Below, one piece after another: positions 1 to 8,575 of a stretch of DNA of 59,372 nucleotides. Numbering within the stretch: position 1 is the first letter of the stretch; each line of letters begins with the position of its first letter. The position numbers were made by a program, and so were the translations under genes. The notes under the pieces are model-generated. The model ran no database searches, was not told the origin of the DNA, and saw only the letters and a list, made by a program, of their open reading frames with translations. Source of the stretch: Firmicutes bacterium CAG:822 (lineage in GTDB: Bacteria > Bacillota_I > Bacilli_A > RF39 > UBA660); assembly GCA_000432855.1 (NCBI GenBank), contig HF990867.1:1-59372 (forward strand), given 5' to 3'.

Positions 1-75
1 ATATTAATTATTATTGTTATCTTATTTATTTTTATTGGTGCTATAGGTGCAGGAACTGCCGCATCAATGTATTAA
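1..75 (+). CDS. C-terminal tail of a membrane protein (partial)
   Basis: An open frame enters from the left edge and stops with TAA at 73-75. The 24 visible residues are almost all hydrophobic (IVILFIFIGAIGAG) and end in ASMY, so this is the last transmembrane segment of a protein whose body lies outside the window. A 12-bp hairpin terminator follows within 25 bases, which supports a real gene end. The family cannot be told from this fragment. Confidence 0.5.
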   Translation: MLIIIVILFIFIGAIGAGTAASMY

Positions 76-98
76 AAGAAACAAATGTATATTATGTC

Positions 99-131
99 AA
101 AACAATGTGTTAATTGAAACACATTGTTTTT
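99..131 (+). terminator. Intrinsic terminator
   Basis: A perfect 12-bp stem (AAAACAATGTGT, 99-110, with ACACATTGTTTT, 119-130) has an 8-base loop and an A-run/T-run shape. It ends the partial gene at the left edge. Confidence 0.75.
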
Positions 132-158
132 GTAAAAAGAGGAAATTGTTATTTTTTG

Positions 159-192
159 TCGTATATTAATAAATAGAGGTGATTAAAATTAA
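159..192 (+). repeat. Leader repeat of the DUF1016 genes, copy 1
   Basis: The 34 bases from TCGTATATTAAT through the ribosome binding site AGAGGTGATT to the first codons are identical to 4902-4935 before the second DUF1016 gene. Its first 12 bases recur at 35333-35344 before an Rpn-type gene. Confidence 0.8.
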
Positions 193-985
193 TTATTATA
201 ATCAAATAAAAGAAACTTTAGTTAAAAACGAAATATATAAAAAAGTCAAAGACTACTCTAAAAATAAAAGTGATTTAAATGCTTATTTCGAAGTAGGTAG
301 ATTAATAGTCGAAGCTCAGGGTGGAGAAAAGAGAGCCAAATATGGAAATAAGTTAATCAAAGAACATTCTGAAAGGTTAACTAATGAACTTGGAAAAGGA
401 TATACATATACTAATTTAAGTAGAATGCGCCAATTTTATTTATTATGGCAAAAAATTGCGCCACTGGCGCAACAATTATCGAATCTAACATGGAGTCATT
501 ATTCTTTAATATTTCCATTAAAAGATCAAAAAGAAATAGAATATTACCTTTATATTGCATCAAAATTGTGTTTGTCAAAAAGAGAACTTAGAGAAAGAAT
601 TAAATCAAAAGAGTATGTGAGAATAGGCTATAAAGAAGAATTAGAGGAACCTAAAATAAATACATTCATTAAAAATCCAATAATAATAAAAGTAAGTGAT
701 AAAAACGAAAAGCTAAGTGAATATGCATTACATAGGTCAATTTTAGAAAACATCGATGATTTCTTAAAAGAATTAGGTATAGGTTTTGCCTATATAGGTA
801 GTGAAGTAAAAATTAAAATGGGCGATACCTATAATTATATTGACTTCTTATTTTTTAATACCAACTATAACTGTTATGTAGTCATAGAGCTAAAAGTAAC
901 TGAATTAAAATCTGAGCACCTAGGTCAAATAAGTGCTTCAAAAAATCAAAATAAATTAATAATAAAATTAAAATTTAATAAGTAA
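179..985 (+). CDS. DUF1016 (YhcG-like) PD-(D/E)XK nuclease family protein, C-terminus decayed
   Basis: The protein matches the DUF1016 layout. An N-terminal helical domain (about residues 1-140) contains EVGRLIVEAQGGEKRAKYG. A C-terminal PD-(D/E)XK-like nuclease fold contains YIDFLFFN and the catalytic-type VIELKV. It is closely related to the gene at 4922, but the two diverge abruptly after GQI. Here the end is a short lysine/asparagine-rich tail, while the sister has about 30 more family-like residues, so this copy is a truncated derivative. GTG at 179 lies inside the ribosome binding site AGAGGTGAT. The in-frame ATT at 188 is better spaced, and the same arrangement occurs in both copies. 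Family members are linked to DNA restriction or mobile DNA, but no function is proven. Confidence is high for family and low for activity. Confidence 0.75.
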   Translation: MIKINYYNQIKETLVKNEIYKKVKDYSKNKSDLNAYFEVGRLIVEAQGGEKRAKYGNKLIKEHSERLTNELGKGYTYTNLSRMRQFYLLWQKIAPLAQQLSNLTWSHYSLIFPLKDQKEIEYYLYIASKLCLSKRELRERIKSKEYVRIGYKEELEEPKINTFIKNPIIIKVSDKNEKLSEYALHRSILENIDDFLKELGIGFAYIGSEVKIKMGDTYNYIDFLFFNTNYNCYVVIELKVTELKSEHLGQISASKNQNKLIIKLKFNK

Positions 986-1021
986 CTTATGATACAATAT
1001 CTATAGAAAGTAGGGAGTTAA

Positions 1022-1753
1022 ATGAAAAAAAGTAGAAAAAAGAAAATTGTAATCACCATAATTGTAATTTTAGTAGTATTTGCTGGTATAGTAGGATACA
1101 CGGTTATATCTGATTTAAAACAAGAAGAAAAATTAAGCAATGAATTATCTGAAATTGTTGATTTAACAAGTGCGAATTTAAGCGATATGGATATTGATAA
1201 AATAAATGAAAAACTAGATAATATTATCACAACCGGTGATTATGCTACCGTTGAAAAAGCTTTTAAATCTTATATGAAAGATGCCTTTAATAGTTTACTT
1301 CAAATTGTAGATGTACTAGAAGATGAAAAAATAACAACCTTGCTAACAGTAGAAAATTATAGTAAGGATGGTAAAGAATTTACAGATTCAAAAAAATATA
1401 TTTCCGATATGATCAAAAAATTAGAAACCTATAAAGAAGATTATCACAAATACATGAATAAAGAAAAAGCTATGTCTTATATTGAAAATAAAGGTCTAGA
1501 TAGTTACTACACCGATTTATACGAAAAAGAGTATATTGGTGATATAAACTCCTTAGATTTGTCTGAATTAGATGATTCTATAGATGAACTTATTTCTATT
1601 TTGAAAATGGAAGAAGAAGTATTAAACCTTTTATCAGATAATCCAAATAGCTGGACCATACAAGGAAAAAACATTGTCTTTTCAGATAATAATACTTTAA
1701 ATAAATATAATAATCTTGTAAAAATAGTAGAAACTGAAATTACCAAAATTTAA
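1022..1753 (+). CDS. Hypothetical exported or membrane-anchored protein
   Basis: A 243-residue protein starts with a lysine/arginine-rich tip (KKSRKKK), followed by one hydrophobic segment at about residues 9-29. This is typical of an uncleaved signal anchor. There is no lipobox cysteine. The rest is charged, acidic and mostly helical, with no cysteine pairs or recognisable catalytic motif, and is predicted to lie outside the membrane. ATG is preceded by a GTAGGGAG ribosome binding site. It follows the decayed DUF1016 gene by 36 bases and ends at a bidirectional terminator. I do not recognise the family. Confidence 0.7.
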   Translation: MKKSRKKKIVITIIVILVVFAGIVGYTVISDLKQEEKLSNELSEIVDLTSANLSDMDIDKINEKLDNIITTGDYATVEKAFKSYMKDAFNSLLQIVDVLEDEKITTLLTVENYSKDGKEFTDSKKYISDMIKKLETYKEDYHKYMNKEKAMSYIENKGLDSYYTDLYEKEYIGDINSLDLSELDDSIDELISILKMEEEVLNLLSDNPNSWTIQGKNIVFSDNNTLNKYNNLVKIVETEITKI

Positions 1754-1761
1754 CCTAAAAA

Positions 1762-1786
1762 GATAAGCTAACGAGCTTATCATTTT
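1762..1786. terminator. Bidirectional terminator
   Basis: The stem GATAAGCT (1762-1769) / AGCTTATC (1774-1781) has loop AACG. T-rich tracts follow on the plus side (ATTTTCATT) and, read on the minus strand, TTTTTAGG. It lies between two convergent genes and probably serves both. Confidence 0.7.
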
Positions 1787-1810
1787 CATTATTAATTATC
1801 TAAAAGTCTT

Positions 1811-2791
1811 CTAGTTCTTTCTCTTTTTTTTTACCTTAACAGCGTATTTAATTTCATCCACACTCATAGAAGTGTCATTAGCGCCATTATTGATAACTTC
1901 ATCTTTATGTGAAGATATAGCCAAATAAATTTCCTGTAATTTTTGAAGTTCATTTTCAGAAATACCACTTGAATTATTTAAGGCATTATTTATTAAATTT
2001 TGAATACGTCTTTCTAAATCATGAAGAGACACTAATACATCTTCCGCATATAATACATAATCGATAAGATTTTGTTTTTGTCTGCTAATTCTATCTTGGC
2101 TTATAGCCGCTTCATAATCAATATAAGGTTTTGCATTAAAATCATTTAACTGCTCATAAGTAGGTAAAGTAGAAACGTCAAACATTAAATTACTTACAAC
2201 CATTGTAAAGTCAGTATATGCCCAGCCGTATCTTATTTCTTTGCTGTATTCTAAAATATATTTTGCACCTTTAATATTTATATAACAATATGGACCATTA
2301 ATTTCTTCATAAGTAACATTTCCATCAGTCGCAACATCAATAATTTTATTTATAGAATCGCATTTTGCTAGATTGTCATTCAAATCAGACTCAAATACAT
2401 ACCAAAAATTGTTTATTCCAATTTCTAATAATTTGTTCATTCTCTCTAAAATAGCACTTCTATTTTTATAAGTGACCTTTAAAAGCCTATACATTTTGTC
2501 CATAGAACAATAGTCCAGTGAAGAAATAAATTTTTTTATAAATATACTATATTTTAAAATAAAATCTCTATACATTTTTTTGTACAATTTAGACATCTTT
2601 TTTTTGCTATTCAAAAACATATCACAGGCATTTTTAAAATCTAAATAATTGTACCCCTTACCATTTATTAATGAGTTAAAATCTTTACTAAAATTTTCAT
2701 ATTCGTAAAATTCTTCTTCTGGAAGTTCTAATAAAGCTTTCGCAATACTTACGTCAACTTCAATACTATTATCCAAATTGTAAAATTTCAT
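1811..2791 (-). CDS. Hypothetical protein, helical, cytosolic
   Basis: A 326-residue protein with no signal peptide or membrane segment. It is mostly helical, with lysine-rich patches in the first third (SKKKMSKLYKKMYRDF), a tyrosine/tryptophan-rich middle (IRYGWAYTDFTMV), a probable coiled segment near residues 230-290 and a basic tail KVKKKRKN. No catalytic motif or known domain is visible. It is transcribed alone on the minus strand, convergent with the preceding gene and divergent from the GntR-ABC operon. The ATG has AGAG (of GGAGAGATAAA) six to eight bases upstream. It is presumably an accessory gene. Confidence 0.65.
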   Translation of the reverse strand: MKFYNLDNSIEVDVSIAKALLELPEEEFYEYENFSKDFNSLINGKGYNYLDFKNACDMFLNSKKKMSKLYKKMYRDFILKYSIFIKKFISSLDYCSMDKMYRLLKVTYKNRSAILERMNKLLEIGINNFWYVFESDLNDNLAKCDSINKIIDVATDGNVTYEEINGPYCYINIKGAKYILEYSKEIRYGWAYTDFTMVVSNLMFDVSTLPTYEQLNDFNAKPYIDYEAAISQDRISRQKQNLIDYVLYAEDVLVSLHDLERRIQNLINNALNNSSGISENELQKLQEIYLAISSHKDEVINNGANDTSMSVDEIKYAVKVKKKRKN

Positions 2792-2885
2792 TTTTATCTC
2801 TCCAATCGAAAATATTATAGCACCATTTATTTTATTTAGCTAGATTTAAAATAATCAAATTAAATCAATTTATTAACAAATCATA

Positions 2886-2926
2886 TTGACAAACTGTTAT
2901 AACTGTTATATAATTCATATAACAGT
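2886..2926 (+). promoter_or_regulatory. Promoter with overlapping GntR operator
   Basis: TTGACA (2886-2891), a 17-base spacer and TATAAT (2909-2914) form a consensus promoter. ACTGTTATA occurs twice in tandem (2893-2901 and 2902-2910), and its exact reverse complement TATAACAGT lies at 2918-2926. The 9-bp inverted repeat brackets the -10 box. This is the usual geometry for autorepression by the GntR protein encoded 12 bases downstream. Confidence 0.8.
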
Positions 2927-2938
2927 GAGGTGATGTGT

Positions 2939-3316
2939 TTGAATATAATCATAAGTAATGGAACTGACACCCCAATTTTCAAACAAATAAAAAATTCTAT
3001 TAAAGAGTCTATTTGTAATAACAATTTAAAAGAAGGCGAAGCTTTGCCATCAGTCCGTTCTTTAGCCACCGACTTAAAAATCAGTTTTCTAACGGTTAAA
3101 AGAGCTTATGATGAATTGGAAGAAGAAGGGTTTATTAAAACTATCCCCGGAAAAGGTAGCTTTATTGCCCCTAAAAATCTCGAATTAATTAAAGAAGAAA
3201 AACTAAAAGAGATAGAAAAGTTAACTAGTAAAATTTACAATATTGCGAAAATATCAAACATTTCAAATGATGACATTAAAGAAATTTTTAAAATTATATT
3301 TGAGGAGGAAAAATAA
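2939..3316 (+). CDS. GntR family (YtrA-type) transcriptional repressor
   Basis: This short 125-residue protein has an N-terminal winged helix (ALPSVRSLATDLKISFLTVKR, EEGFIKTIPGKGSF), a small helical C-terminus and no ligand domain, which is the YtrA subfamily. That subfamily is normally encoded first in ABC-transporter operons and represses them. The frame is open from GTG 2930, but GAGGTGAT at 2927-2934 is the ribosome binding site. TTG at 2939 is therefore the better start and gives the family-typical beginning MNIIISNG. The operator repeats upstream fit autoregulation. The ATPase gene begins at the base after its stop codon, so the operon is tightly coupled. Confidence 0.88.
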   Translation: MNIIISNGTDTPIFKQIKNSIKESICNNNLKEGEALPSVRSLATDLKISFLTVKRAYDELEEEGFIKTIPGKGSFIAPKNLELIKEEKLKEIEKLTSKIYNIAKISNISNDDIKEIFKIIFEEEK

Positions 3317-4174
3317 ATGAAAAATGTATTAGAACTAAACGGAGTATCTAAAAAATATCCAGGTTTTGAGTTAAATAATATAAGTTTTACCATTCCAAAA
3401 GGAATTATTACTGGCTTAATTGGTGAAAATGGTGCGGGTAAAACCACTACCATCAAAGCAATTTTAAATATCATTAAAACTGAAGGTACCATCAAAGTAT
3501 TTGATAAAGATAATAAAAAATACGAAAAAGAAATAAAAAAAGATTTAGGTGTTGTTTTAGATGATAGTTTCTTATCAGATTACCTAACTGCCAAAGGTGT
3601 TAATTCTATCATGAAAGAATTTTATGAAAACTGGGATGAAAAGAAATACTTTAACTATCTAAAAGAATTTAAATTACCACTAAATAAATTAATTAAAGAT
3701 TTTTCAAGTGGTATGAAAATGAAAATAAAAATTGCTGCTGCCATATCACATAACCCTAATGCCTTAATATTAGATGAGCCAACTAGTGGGTTAGACCCAA
3801 TCGTTAGAAATGAAATATTAGATATCTTTAGAAAATACATACAAGAAGATGAAGAAAGATCCATTTTAATATCATCACATATCACCACAGACCTCGAGCA
3901 CTTATCAGACTATATTATCTTCATACACGAAGGAAAAATTATCTTTAACCTGCAAACCGATGACTTATTAGAAAACTATGGTGTCATTAAATGTGATGAA
4001 AATGACTTTAAAAAAATCAAAAAAGAAGACTATATCAGGTATAAAAAGGAAAAATATCATTACGAAGTTTTAGTAAAAGACAAAAACTATATCAAAAAAA
4101 CATATAACTTTAACACGGTTGATAAACCTTCAATTGATGAAATAATGTTATTTTATGTGAAAGGAGAAAAATAA
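3317..4174 (+). CDS. ABC transporter ATP-binding protein (YtrB-like)
   Basis: A 285-residue ABC ATPase. Walker A is GENGAGKTT near residue 36, the signature is SSGMKMK, Walker B is ALILDEPTSGLDP, and the switch histidine is in ISSH. The last 70 residues form a substrate-neutral tail as in YtrB/BcrA-type exporters. ATG has an AGGAGG-like site (TGAGGAGGAAAAATAA). The stop overlaps the next start in TAATG, giving translational coupling to the permease. The set GntR, ATPase and ABC-2 permease suggests export of a peptide, lipid or cell-wall-active compound, but the substrate is not determined by the sequence. Confidence 0.9.
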   Translation: MKNVLELNGVSKKYPGFELNNISFTIPKGIITGLIGENGAGKTTTIKAILNIIKTEGTIKVFDKDNKKYEKEIKKDLGVVLDDSFLSDYLTAKGVNSIMKEFYENWDEKKYFNYLKEFKLPLNKLIKDFSSGMKMKIKIAAAISHNPNALILDEPTSGLDPIVRNEILDIFRKYIQEDEERSILISSHITTDLEHLSDYIIFIHEGKIIFNLQTDDLLENYGVIKCDENDFKKIKKEDYIRYKKEKYHYEVLVKDKNYIKKTYNFNTVDKPSIDEIMLFYVKGEK

Positions 4175-4845
4175 TGAAAGGGTTAATAAAAAAGGATCTG
4201 TTAAATTTATCTAGTTATAAAACAAGCCTTTTAATCACTATAATATTTTGTTCTATCGCTATTGCCGGTACCGAAAATGCTTCTATTGCTCCAATGATTA
4301 TATGCGCTATTATCGGAATGATATCTTTATCAACATTCAACTATGACGAAGTGTCAAAATCAGAAAAATATATCTTATCACTTCCAGTAAATAGAAAAGA
4401 ACTTGTTATATCAAAATATATTATCGCCATTTCTTCCGCTATTATCGGTGCTATCATCGGTGCACTTTTAACTATAATAATCGTAAACATCATGAATAGT
4501 GTAAGACCAAATAACCTAATCGACTTAGATTATGATAATCTATTTATTACAAGTTTAAGTGGTCTATTTGGTATAGCTTTAATTCAAGCAATTCAAATAC
4601 CAAGTATTTATAAATGGGGAGCTGAAAAAGGACGAATCCAAATGTTCATTTTAATCTTCTTGATGGTCTTAATCATTGTTGGAATAGGCTTTACACTTAC
4701 TAAATTAGGCATTAATCTAGATATCCAAAAAATAAATAATTTCTTAGAAACTTTTGGAGCATATATTTTAACCTTATTAATTATTATCATGTACACCATA
4801 TCTTATAAAGTTTCTTATAAAATATTCATTAAAAAAGATTATTAA
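4174..4845 (+). CDS. ABC-2 type permease subunit
   Basis: A 223-residue integral membrane protein with about six hydrophobic segments, including TSLLITIIFCSIAIAG, SAIIGAIIGALLTIIIV and ILTLLIIIMYTI. It has the short loops and size of ABC-2 permeases that pair with YtrB-like ATPases. The motif YILSLPVNRKELVISKY is typical of this family. It is the last gene of the GntR-ABC operon, overlaps the ATPase stop by one base, and is closed by an intrinsic terminator four bases after its stop. Confidence 0.85.
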   Translation: MKGLIKKDLLNLSSYKTSLLITIIFCSIAIAGTENASIAPMIICAIIGMISLSTFNYDEVSKSEKYILSLPVNRKELVISKYIIAISSAIIGAIIGALLTIIIVNIMNSVRPNNLIDLDYDNLFITSLSGLFGIALIQAIQIPSIYKWGAEKGRIQMFILIFLMVLIIVGIGFTLTKLGINLDIQKINNFLETFGAYILTLLIIIMYTISYKVSYKIFIKKDY

Positions 4846-4848
4846 AAG

Positions 4849-4874
4849 TATCGCTATAAAGCGATATTTTTTTT
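4849..4874 (+). terminator. Intrinsic terminator of the GntR-ABC operon
   Basis: TATCGCT (4849-4855) pairs with AGCGATA (4860-4866) around loop ATAA, followed by eight T residues. Confidence 0.85.
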
Positions 4875-4901
4875 CATAAAAAAGGATTTAACTTATAAAA
4901 A

Positions 4902-4935
4902 TCGTATATTAATAAATAGAGGTGATTAAAATTAA
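4902..4935 (+). repeat. Leader repeat of the DUF1016 genes, copy 2
   Basis: It is identical over 34 bases to 159-192. It covers TCGTATATTAAT, the AGAGGTGATT ribosome binding site and the first codons of the second DUF1016 gene. Confidence 0.8.
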
Positions 4936-5815
4936 CTACTATAACCAAATAAAAGAGACTTTAGTTAAAAACGAAATATATAAAAAAGTCAAAGACTATT
5001 CCAAAAACAAAAGTGATTTAAACGCTTATTTTGAAGTGGGTAGATTAATAGTCGAAGCTCAGGGTGGAGAAAAGAGAGCTAAATACGGAAATAAATTAAT
5101 TAAAGAATATTCTGAAAAATTAACTAATGAACTCGGAAAAGGATTTACTGTTTCTAATTTACGTAAGATGCGACAATTTTATTTGTTATTTAGAAAACGC
5201 TCGACATTGTCGAGCGAATTAACATGGAGTCATTATACAGAATTATTAAAAATAAAAAATATAAATGAAGTAAAGTATTATATTTATATAACTGATAAAC
5301 AAAATTTATCTGTTAGAGAACTTAGAGAAAAAATAAAATTCAATGAATATGAAAGGATTGGATACAAAGAAGAATTAGAAGAACCTAAAATAAATACATT
5401 CATTAAAAATCCAATAATAATAAAGGTGGGTGATAAAAAAGAAAAGCTGAGTGAATATGCCCTGCACCAATCAATCCTAGAAAACATAGATGATTTCTTA
5501 AAAGAACTTGGTATAGGCTTTACATATGTAGGTAGTGAAGTAAAAATTAAAATGGGTGACACCTATAATTATATTGATTTTCTATTTTTTAATACCAACT
5601 ATAACTGTTATGTAGTCATTGAACTAAAAGTAACTGAAATGAAAGCAGAATACATTGGTCAAATAACAAAATATATAAATTACGTTGATAAAAATATTAA
5701 AGAGTTATTTAACGATAAAACAGTAGGTGTAATAATATGTAAAAAAGAAAATAAATTTGTCATGGAATACTGTACAAATCCTAAAATTTTTACGACTACA
5801 TATAAAACAAGTTAA
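4922..5815 (+). CDS. DUF1016 (YhcG-like) PD-(D/E)XK nuclease family protein
   Basis: This is the more complete sister (297 residues) of the gene at 179. It has the N-terminal DUF1016 domain (EVGRLIVEAQGGEKRAKYG, LRKMRQFYLLF, TWSHYTELL) and a full PD-(D/E)XK-like C-terminal domain. That domain shows GSEVKIKMGDTYNYIDFL, VIELKV with E and K in the catalytic arrangement, and a family-typical end with TVGVIICKKENKFVMEYC. The start is unusual: GTG at 4922 is buried in the Shine-Dalgarno AGAGGTGAT, and ATT at 4931 lies at normal distance. The centre (FRKRSTLSSELTWSHY) differs most from the other copy, which suggests changed specificity. The family is tied to restriction-like or mobile-element functions, and the cellular role is unknown. 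Confidence 0.85.
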   Translation: MIKINYYNQIKETLVKNEIYKKVKDYSKNKSDLNAYFEVGRLIVEAQGGEKRAKYGNKLIKEYSEKLTNELGKGFTVSNLRKMRQFYLLFRKRSTLSSELTWSHYTELLKIKNINEVKYYIYITDKQNLSVRELREKIKFNEYERIGYKEELEEPKINTFIKNPIIIKVGDKKEKLSEYALHQSILENIDDFLKELGIGFTYVGSEVKIKMGDTYNYIDFLFFNTNYNCYVVIELKVTEMKAEYIGQITKYINYVDKNIKELFNDKTVGVIICKKENKFVMEYCTNPKIFTTTYKTS

Positions 5816-5878
5816 TTAAAATCTTTATAACATTATATTTAAGTGATATAATAAAAATATAATAAGCGAGGTATCAAA

Positions 5879-8479
5879 ATGAAAAAAGCATATCAAAAAT
5901 CTATAGATGAAATATATACTGAATTAAATACATCAAAAGATGGCCTATCTAAAACAGAAGTACTAAAAAGGCAAAAAACATATGGTCTAAATGTATTAAT
6001 TGACAAAAACAAAAGAACAAAATTACAAATTTTCTTAAGCCAATTTAAAAATATGATGATTATTTTTTTATTAGTTGTTGGGCTTTTATCCTTAATATAT
6101 TCATTAATTACTGGTGATGACTTCCTAGAACCTTTAGTTATTTTAGGAACCACTTTAGTAAACTGTATTATGGGTTATTTTCAAGAATCAAAAGCCGCTA
6201 ATGCGACTGAAAAATTAAAAAAATATTCAGCTAATTATGTCACAGTTAGAAGAAATGGCACCAGCACGGACATAGATGCTAAAGAATTAGTTCCTGGAGA
6301 TTATATCATTTTAGAAGCTGGAGATAAAGTGCCAGCCGATGCTAGAATAGTCGAAAGTTATTTTGCTAAAACGGATGAATCAATTCTAACCGGTGAAAGC
6401 AATAATGTCGAAAAAAATGAAATCACAATTCCAAATGAAACTATCTTAGCTGAAACGTACAACATGATCTATTCTGGAACAGTCATTGTCTCAGGTAAAA
6501 TAGAAGCAATTGTCATAAGTACTGGCATGAATACTGAGCTCGGAAAAATTGCCAGTGTATTAGACACTAAAGAAGAACCTGCAACCCCAATTCAAATGAA
6601 AGTTGCCAAAGTCAGCCGCTTTATTACTGGCGTTGCCTTTATCTTAATTGCTTTTGTCTTAATATTTGGACTAATCAATCATTATACCATTTTAAATATT
6701 GTTATGCTTTGCATATCAATGATTGTAGCTAGTGTTCCAGAAAGCCTCACTATTGCCATCACTGCCACACTATCCATTGGTGTTAGCGGAATGGCTAAAA
6801 AGAAATCCATTGTCAAAAATTTAGCCGCCATCGAAACCCTTGGATCTACTGAAGTAATATGCACTGATAAAACAGGCACCCTAACTGAAAATAAAATGAA
6901 AGTCACTAAACTTTATACAGATAATAAAGAAATAGAATTAAAAGACATCAAAAATTATCAAACCTTAATTAATGTCATGGATAATTCTAATTCTGCCACC
7001 TTAGCCTCTGATGGCCTATATACTGGAGATGCAGTTGATGTAGCTATAAAAAATTATTTAAAAGAAAATAATTTAAAATCAGAAGAAGTTACTAAAATAA
7101 CCGAATTACCATTCGATTCAAAACGTAAAATGATGAGTGCTGTTTATAAAAAAGATGGTGAAACATATCTTTATCTTAAAGGTAGCCTAGAGGCCCTTTT
7201 ACAAAGAAGCACCAAAATTTTAATCAATAATGAACCTCAAAATTTAACTGATGAGTATATAAATCAATATAAAAACATAGAAACTCAAATGTCCGAAGAA
7301 TCATTAAAAGTAATTGCTTTCGCCTATAAAAAAATAGATAAAATAGTTACCAACGAAGAAGATTACTTTAACGAAGAAAAAGATTTAATCCTAACCGGTT
7401 TAGCTGGTTTCAAAGATCCTATAAGAAAAAATATTAAAGCCTCTATTGATATGTGTAAAGAAGCCAGCATCATTCCAATTATGTTAACAGGCGATAACCT
7501 GCAAACAGCTTATACAATCGCTAAAGAAGCTGGAATATGTCAAAATATAGATGAATGTATAAATGCTAGCGAATTATCAGAAAAAGATTTAATTAAAAAC
7601 ATTAATAAATATAAAGTATATGCGAGAGTCAGCCCAGAGACAAAAGTACAAATTGTCAAAGCCTTTCAAAAAGAAAATAAAGTTGTAGCTATGACAGGAG
7701 ATGGAGTAAACGATGCCCCAGCCATCAAACTAGCTAATGTTGGTGTTGGTATGGGTAAAAGTGGAACCGATGTCACCAAAGATGTATCAGATATTATTCT
7801 TTTAGATGATAGCTTTAACACAATTGTTACCGCTGTATCTGAAGGAAGAAGAATATATGATAACGTTATATCTAATATCTTATATAACTTATCTAGTAAC
7901 TTTACCGAAATTTTAATCATTTTATTTGGTATGTTAACCGGTAATACCATAATATCCGCTATTCATGTTTTGTATATTGACCTAGTAGCTGATACCGTTC
8001 CATCAATAGCTTTAGCTTTTGAAGGAGCCTCTAAAAACATCATGAAACAAAAGCCAAACGGTTTAAATAAAAAAATATTTACAAAATTCTTTAGTGGCTT
8101 TCTAATTTTATCAGTAATCTTAGAAACACTAATAAGTCTATATGTTTATTATAGATTCTTGCCACTTGGACAAGGTGTTGCTCAAACTTTAGCCCTCTTA
8201 AGTATCGTTATTAATGAATTTGTCTTCGCATATAACTGTAGATCTTTAAAAGAACAAATTCATAAAAAAGGTATATTCAAAAACAAACAATTAAATATTG
8301 GAATACTTGCTTTAATACTTGTTCAAATAATTGTATTCTTTAGTCCAATTGGCAAAATATTTGGACTTGAAGCAGTAACCGTTAATCAATTTATATACGT
8401 AATTTTAATAAACCTTGTTTCACTTGTAATTATCGAACTATTAAAACCTTTAATTGTAAAACACTTTAAAGATGAGTGA
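5879..8479 (+). CDS. P-type cation-translocating ATPase, Ca2+ (PMCA/SERCA) type
   Basis: An 866-residue P2-type ATPase of normal length. In order it has the actuator domain with TGES, the M4 ion site VPESLTIAIT, the phosphorylation loop CTDKTGTLTEN, nucleotide-domain KGSLEALL, the hinge MTGDGVNDAPAIK and four C-terminal membrane helices with IDLVADTVPSIALAFE in M6. The M4 proline-glutamate and the M6 aspartates are the Ca2+-type ligands. However, PESL replaces the usual PEGL/PEAL, so the exact ion is inferred. It is predicted to pump Ca2+ (or a similar cation) out of the cell. It is monocistronic with its own TATAAT box (5847-5852) and a terminator 11 bases after the stop. Confidence 0.92.
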   Translation: MKKAYQKSIDEIYTELNTSKDGLSKTEVLKRQKTYGLNVLIDKNKRTKLQIFLSQFKNMMIIFLLVVGLLSLIYSLITGDDFLEPLVILGTTLVNCIMGYFQESKAANATEKLKKYSANYVTVRRNGTSTDIDAKELVPGDYIILEAGDKVPADARIVESYFAKTDESILTGESNNVEKNEITIPNETILAETYNMIYSGTVIVSGKIEAIVISTGMNTELGKIASVLDTKEEPATPIQMKVAKVSRFITGVAFILIAFVLIFGLINHYTILNIVMLCISMIVASVPESLTIAITATLSIGVSGMAKKKSIVKNLAAIETLGSTEVICTDKTGTLTENKMKVTKLYTDNKEIELKDIKNYQTLINVMDNSNSATLASDGLYTGDAVDVAIKNYLKENNLKSEEVTKITELPFDSKRKMMSAVYKKDGETYLYLKGSLEALLQRSTKILINNEPQNLTDEYINQYKNIETQMSEESLKVIAFAYKKIDKIVTNEEDYFNEEKDLILTGLAGFKDPIRKNIKASIDMCKEASIIPIMLTGDNLQTAYTIAKEAGICQNIDECINASELSEKDLIKNINKYKVYARVSPETKVQIVKAFQKENKVVAMTGDGVNDAPAIKLANVGVGMGKSGTDVTKDVSDIILLDDSFNTIVTAVSEGRRIYDNVISNILYNLSSNFTEILIILFGMLTGNTIISAIHVLYIDLVADTVPSIALAFEGASKNIMKQKPNGLNKKIFTKFFSGFLILSVILETLISLYVYYRFLPLGQGVAQTLALLSIVINEFVFAYNCRSLKEQIHKKGIFKNKQLNIGILALILVQIIVFFSPIGKIFGLEAVTVNQFIYVILINLVSLVIIELLKPLIVKHFKDE

Positions 8480-8490
8480 TTATTAAGAGT

Positions 8491-8514
8491 TAGTGTATAA
8501 GTACACTAGTTTTT
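8491..8514 (+). terminator. Intrinsic terminator of the P-type ATPase gene
   Basis: TAGTGTA (8491-8497) pairs with TACACTA (8502-8508), followed by GTTTTT. Confidence 0.75.
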
Positions 8515-8575
8515 AAATGCTCATTAATACAAAAATATGATATAATTAATTAGTAGTGCAAAAGTAGGTGATAGT

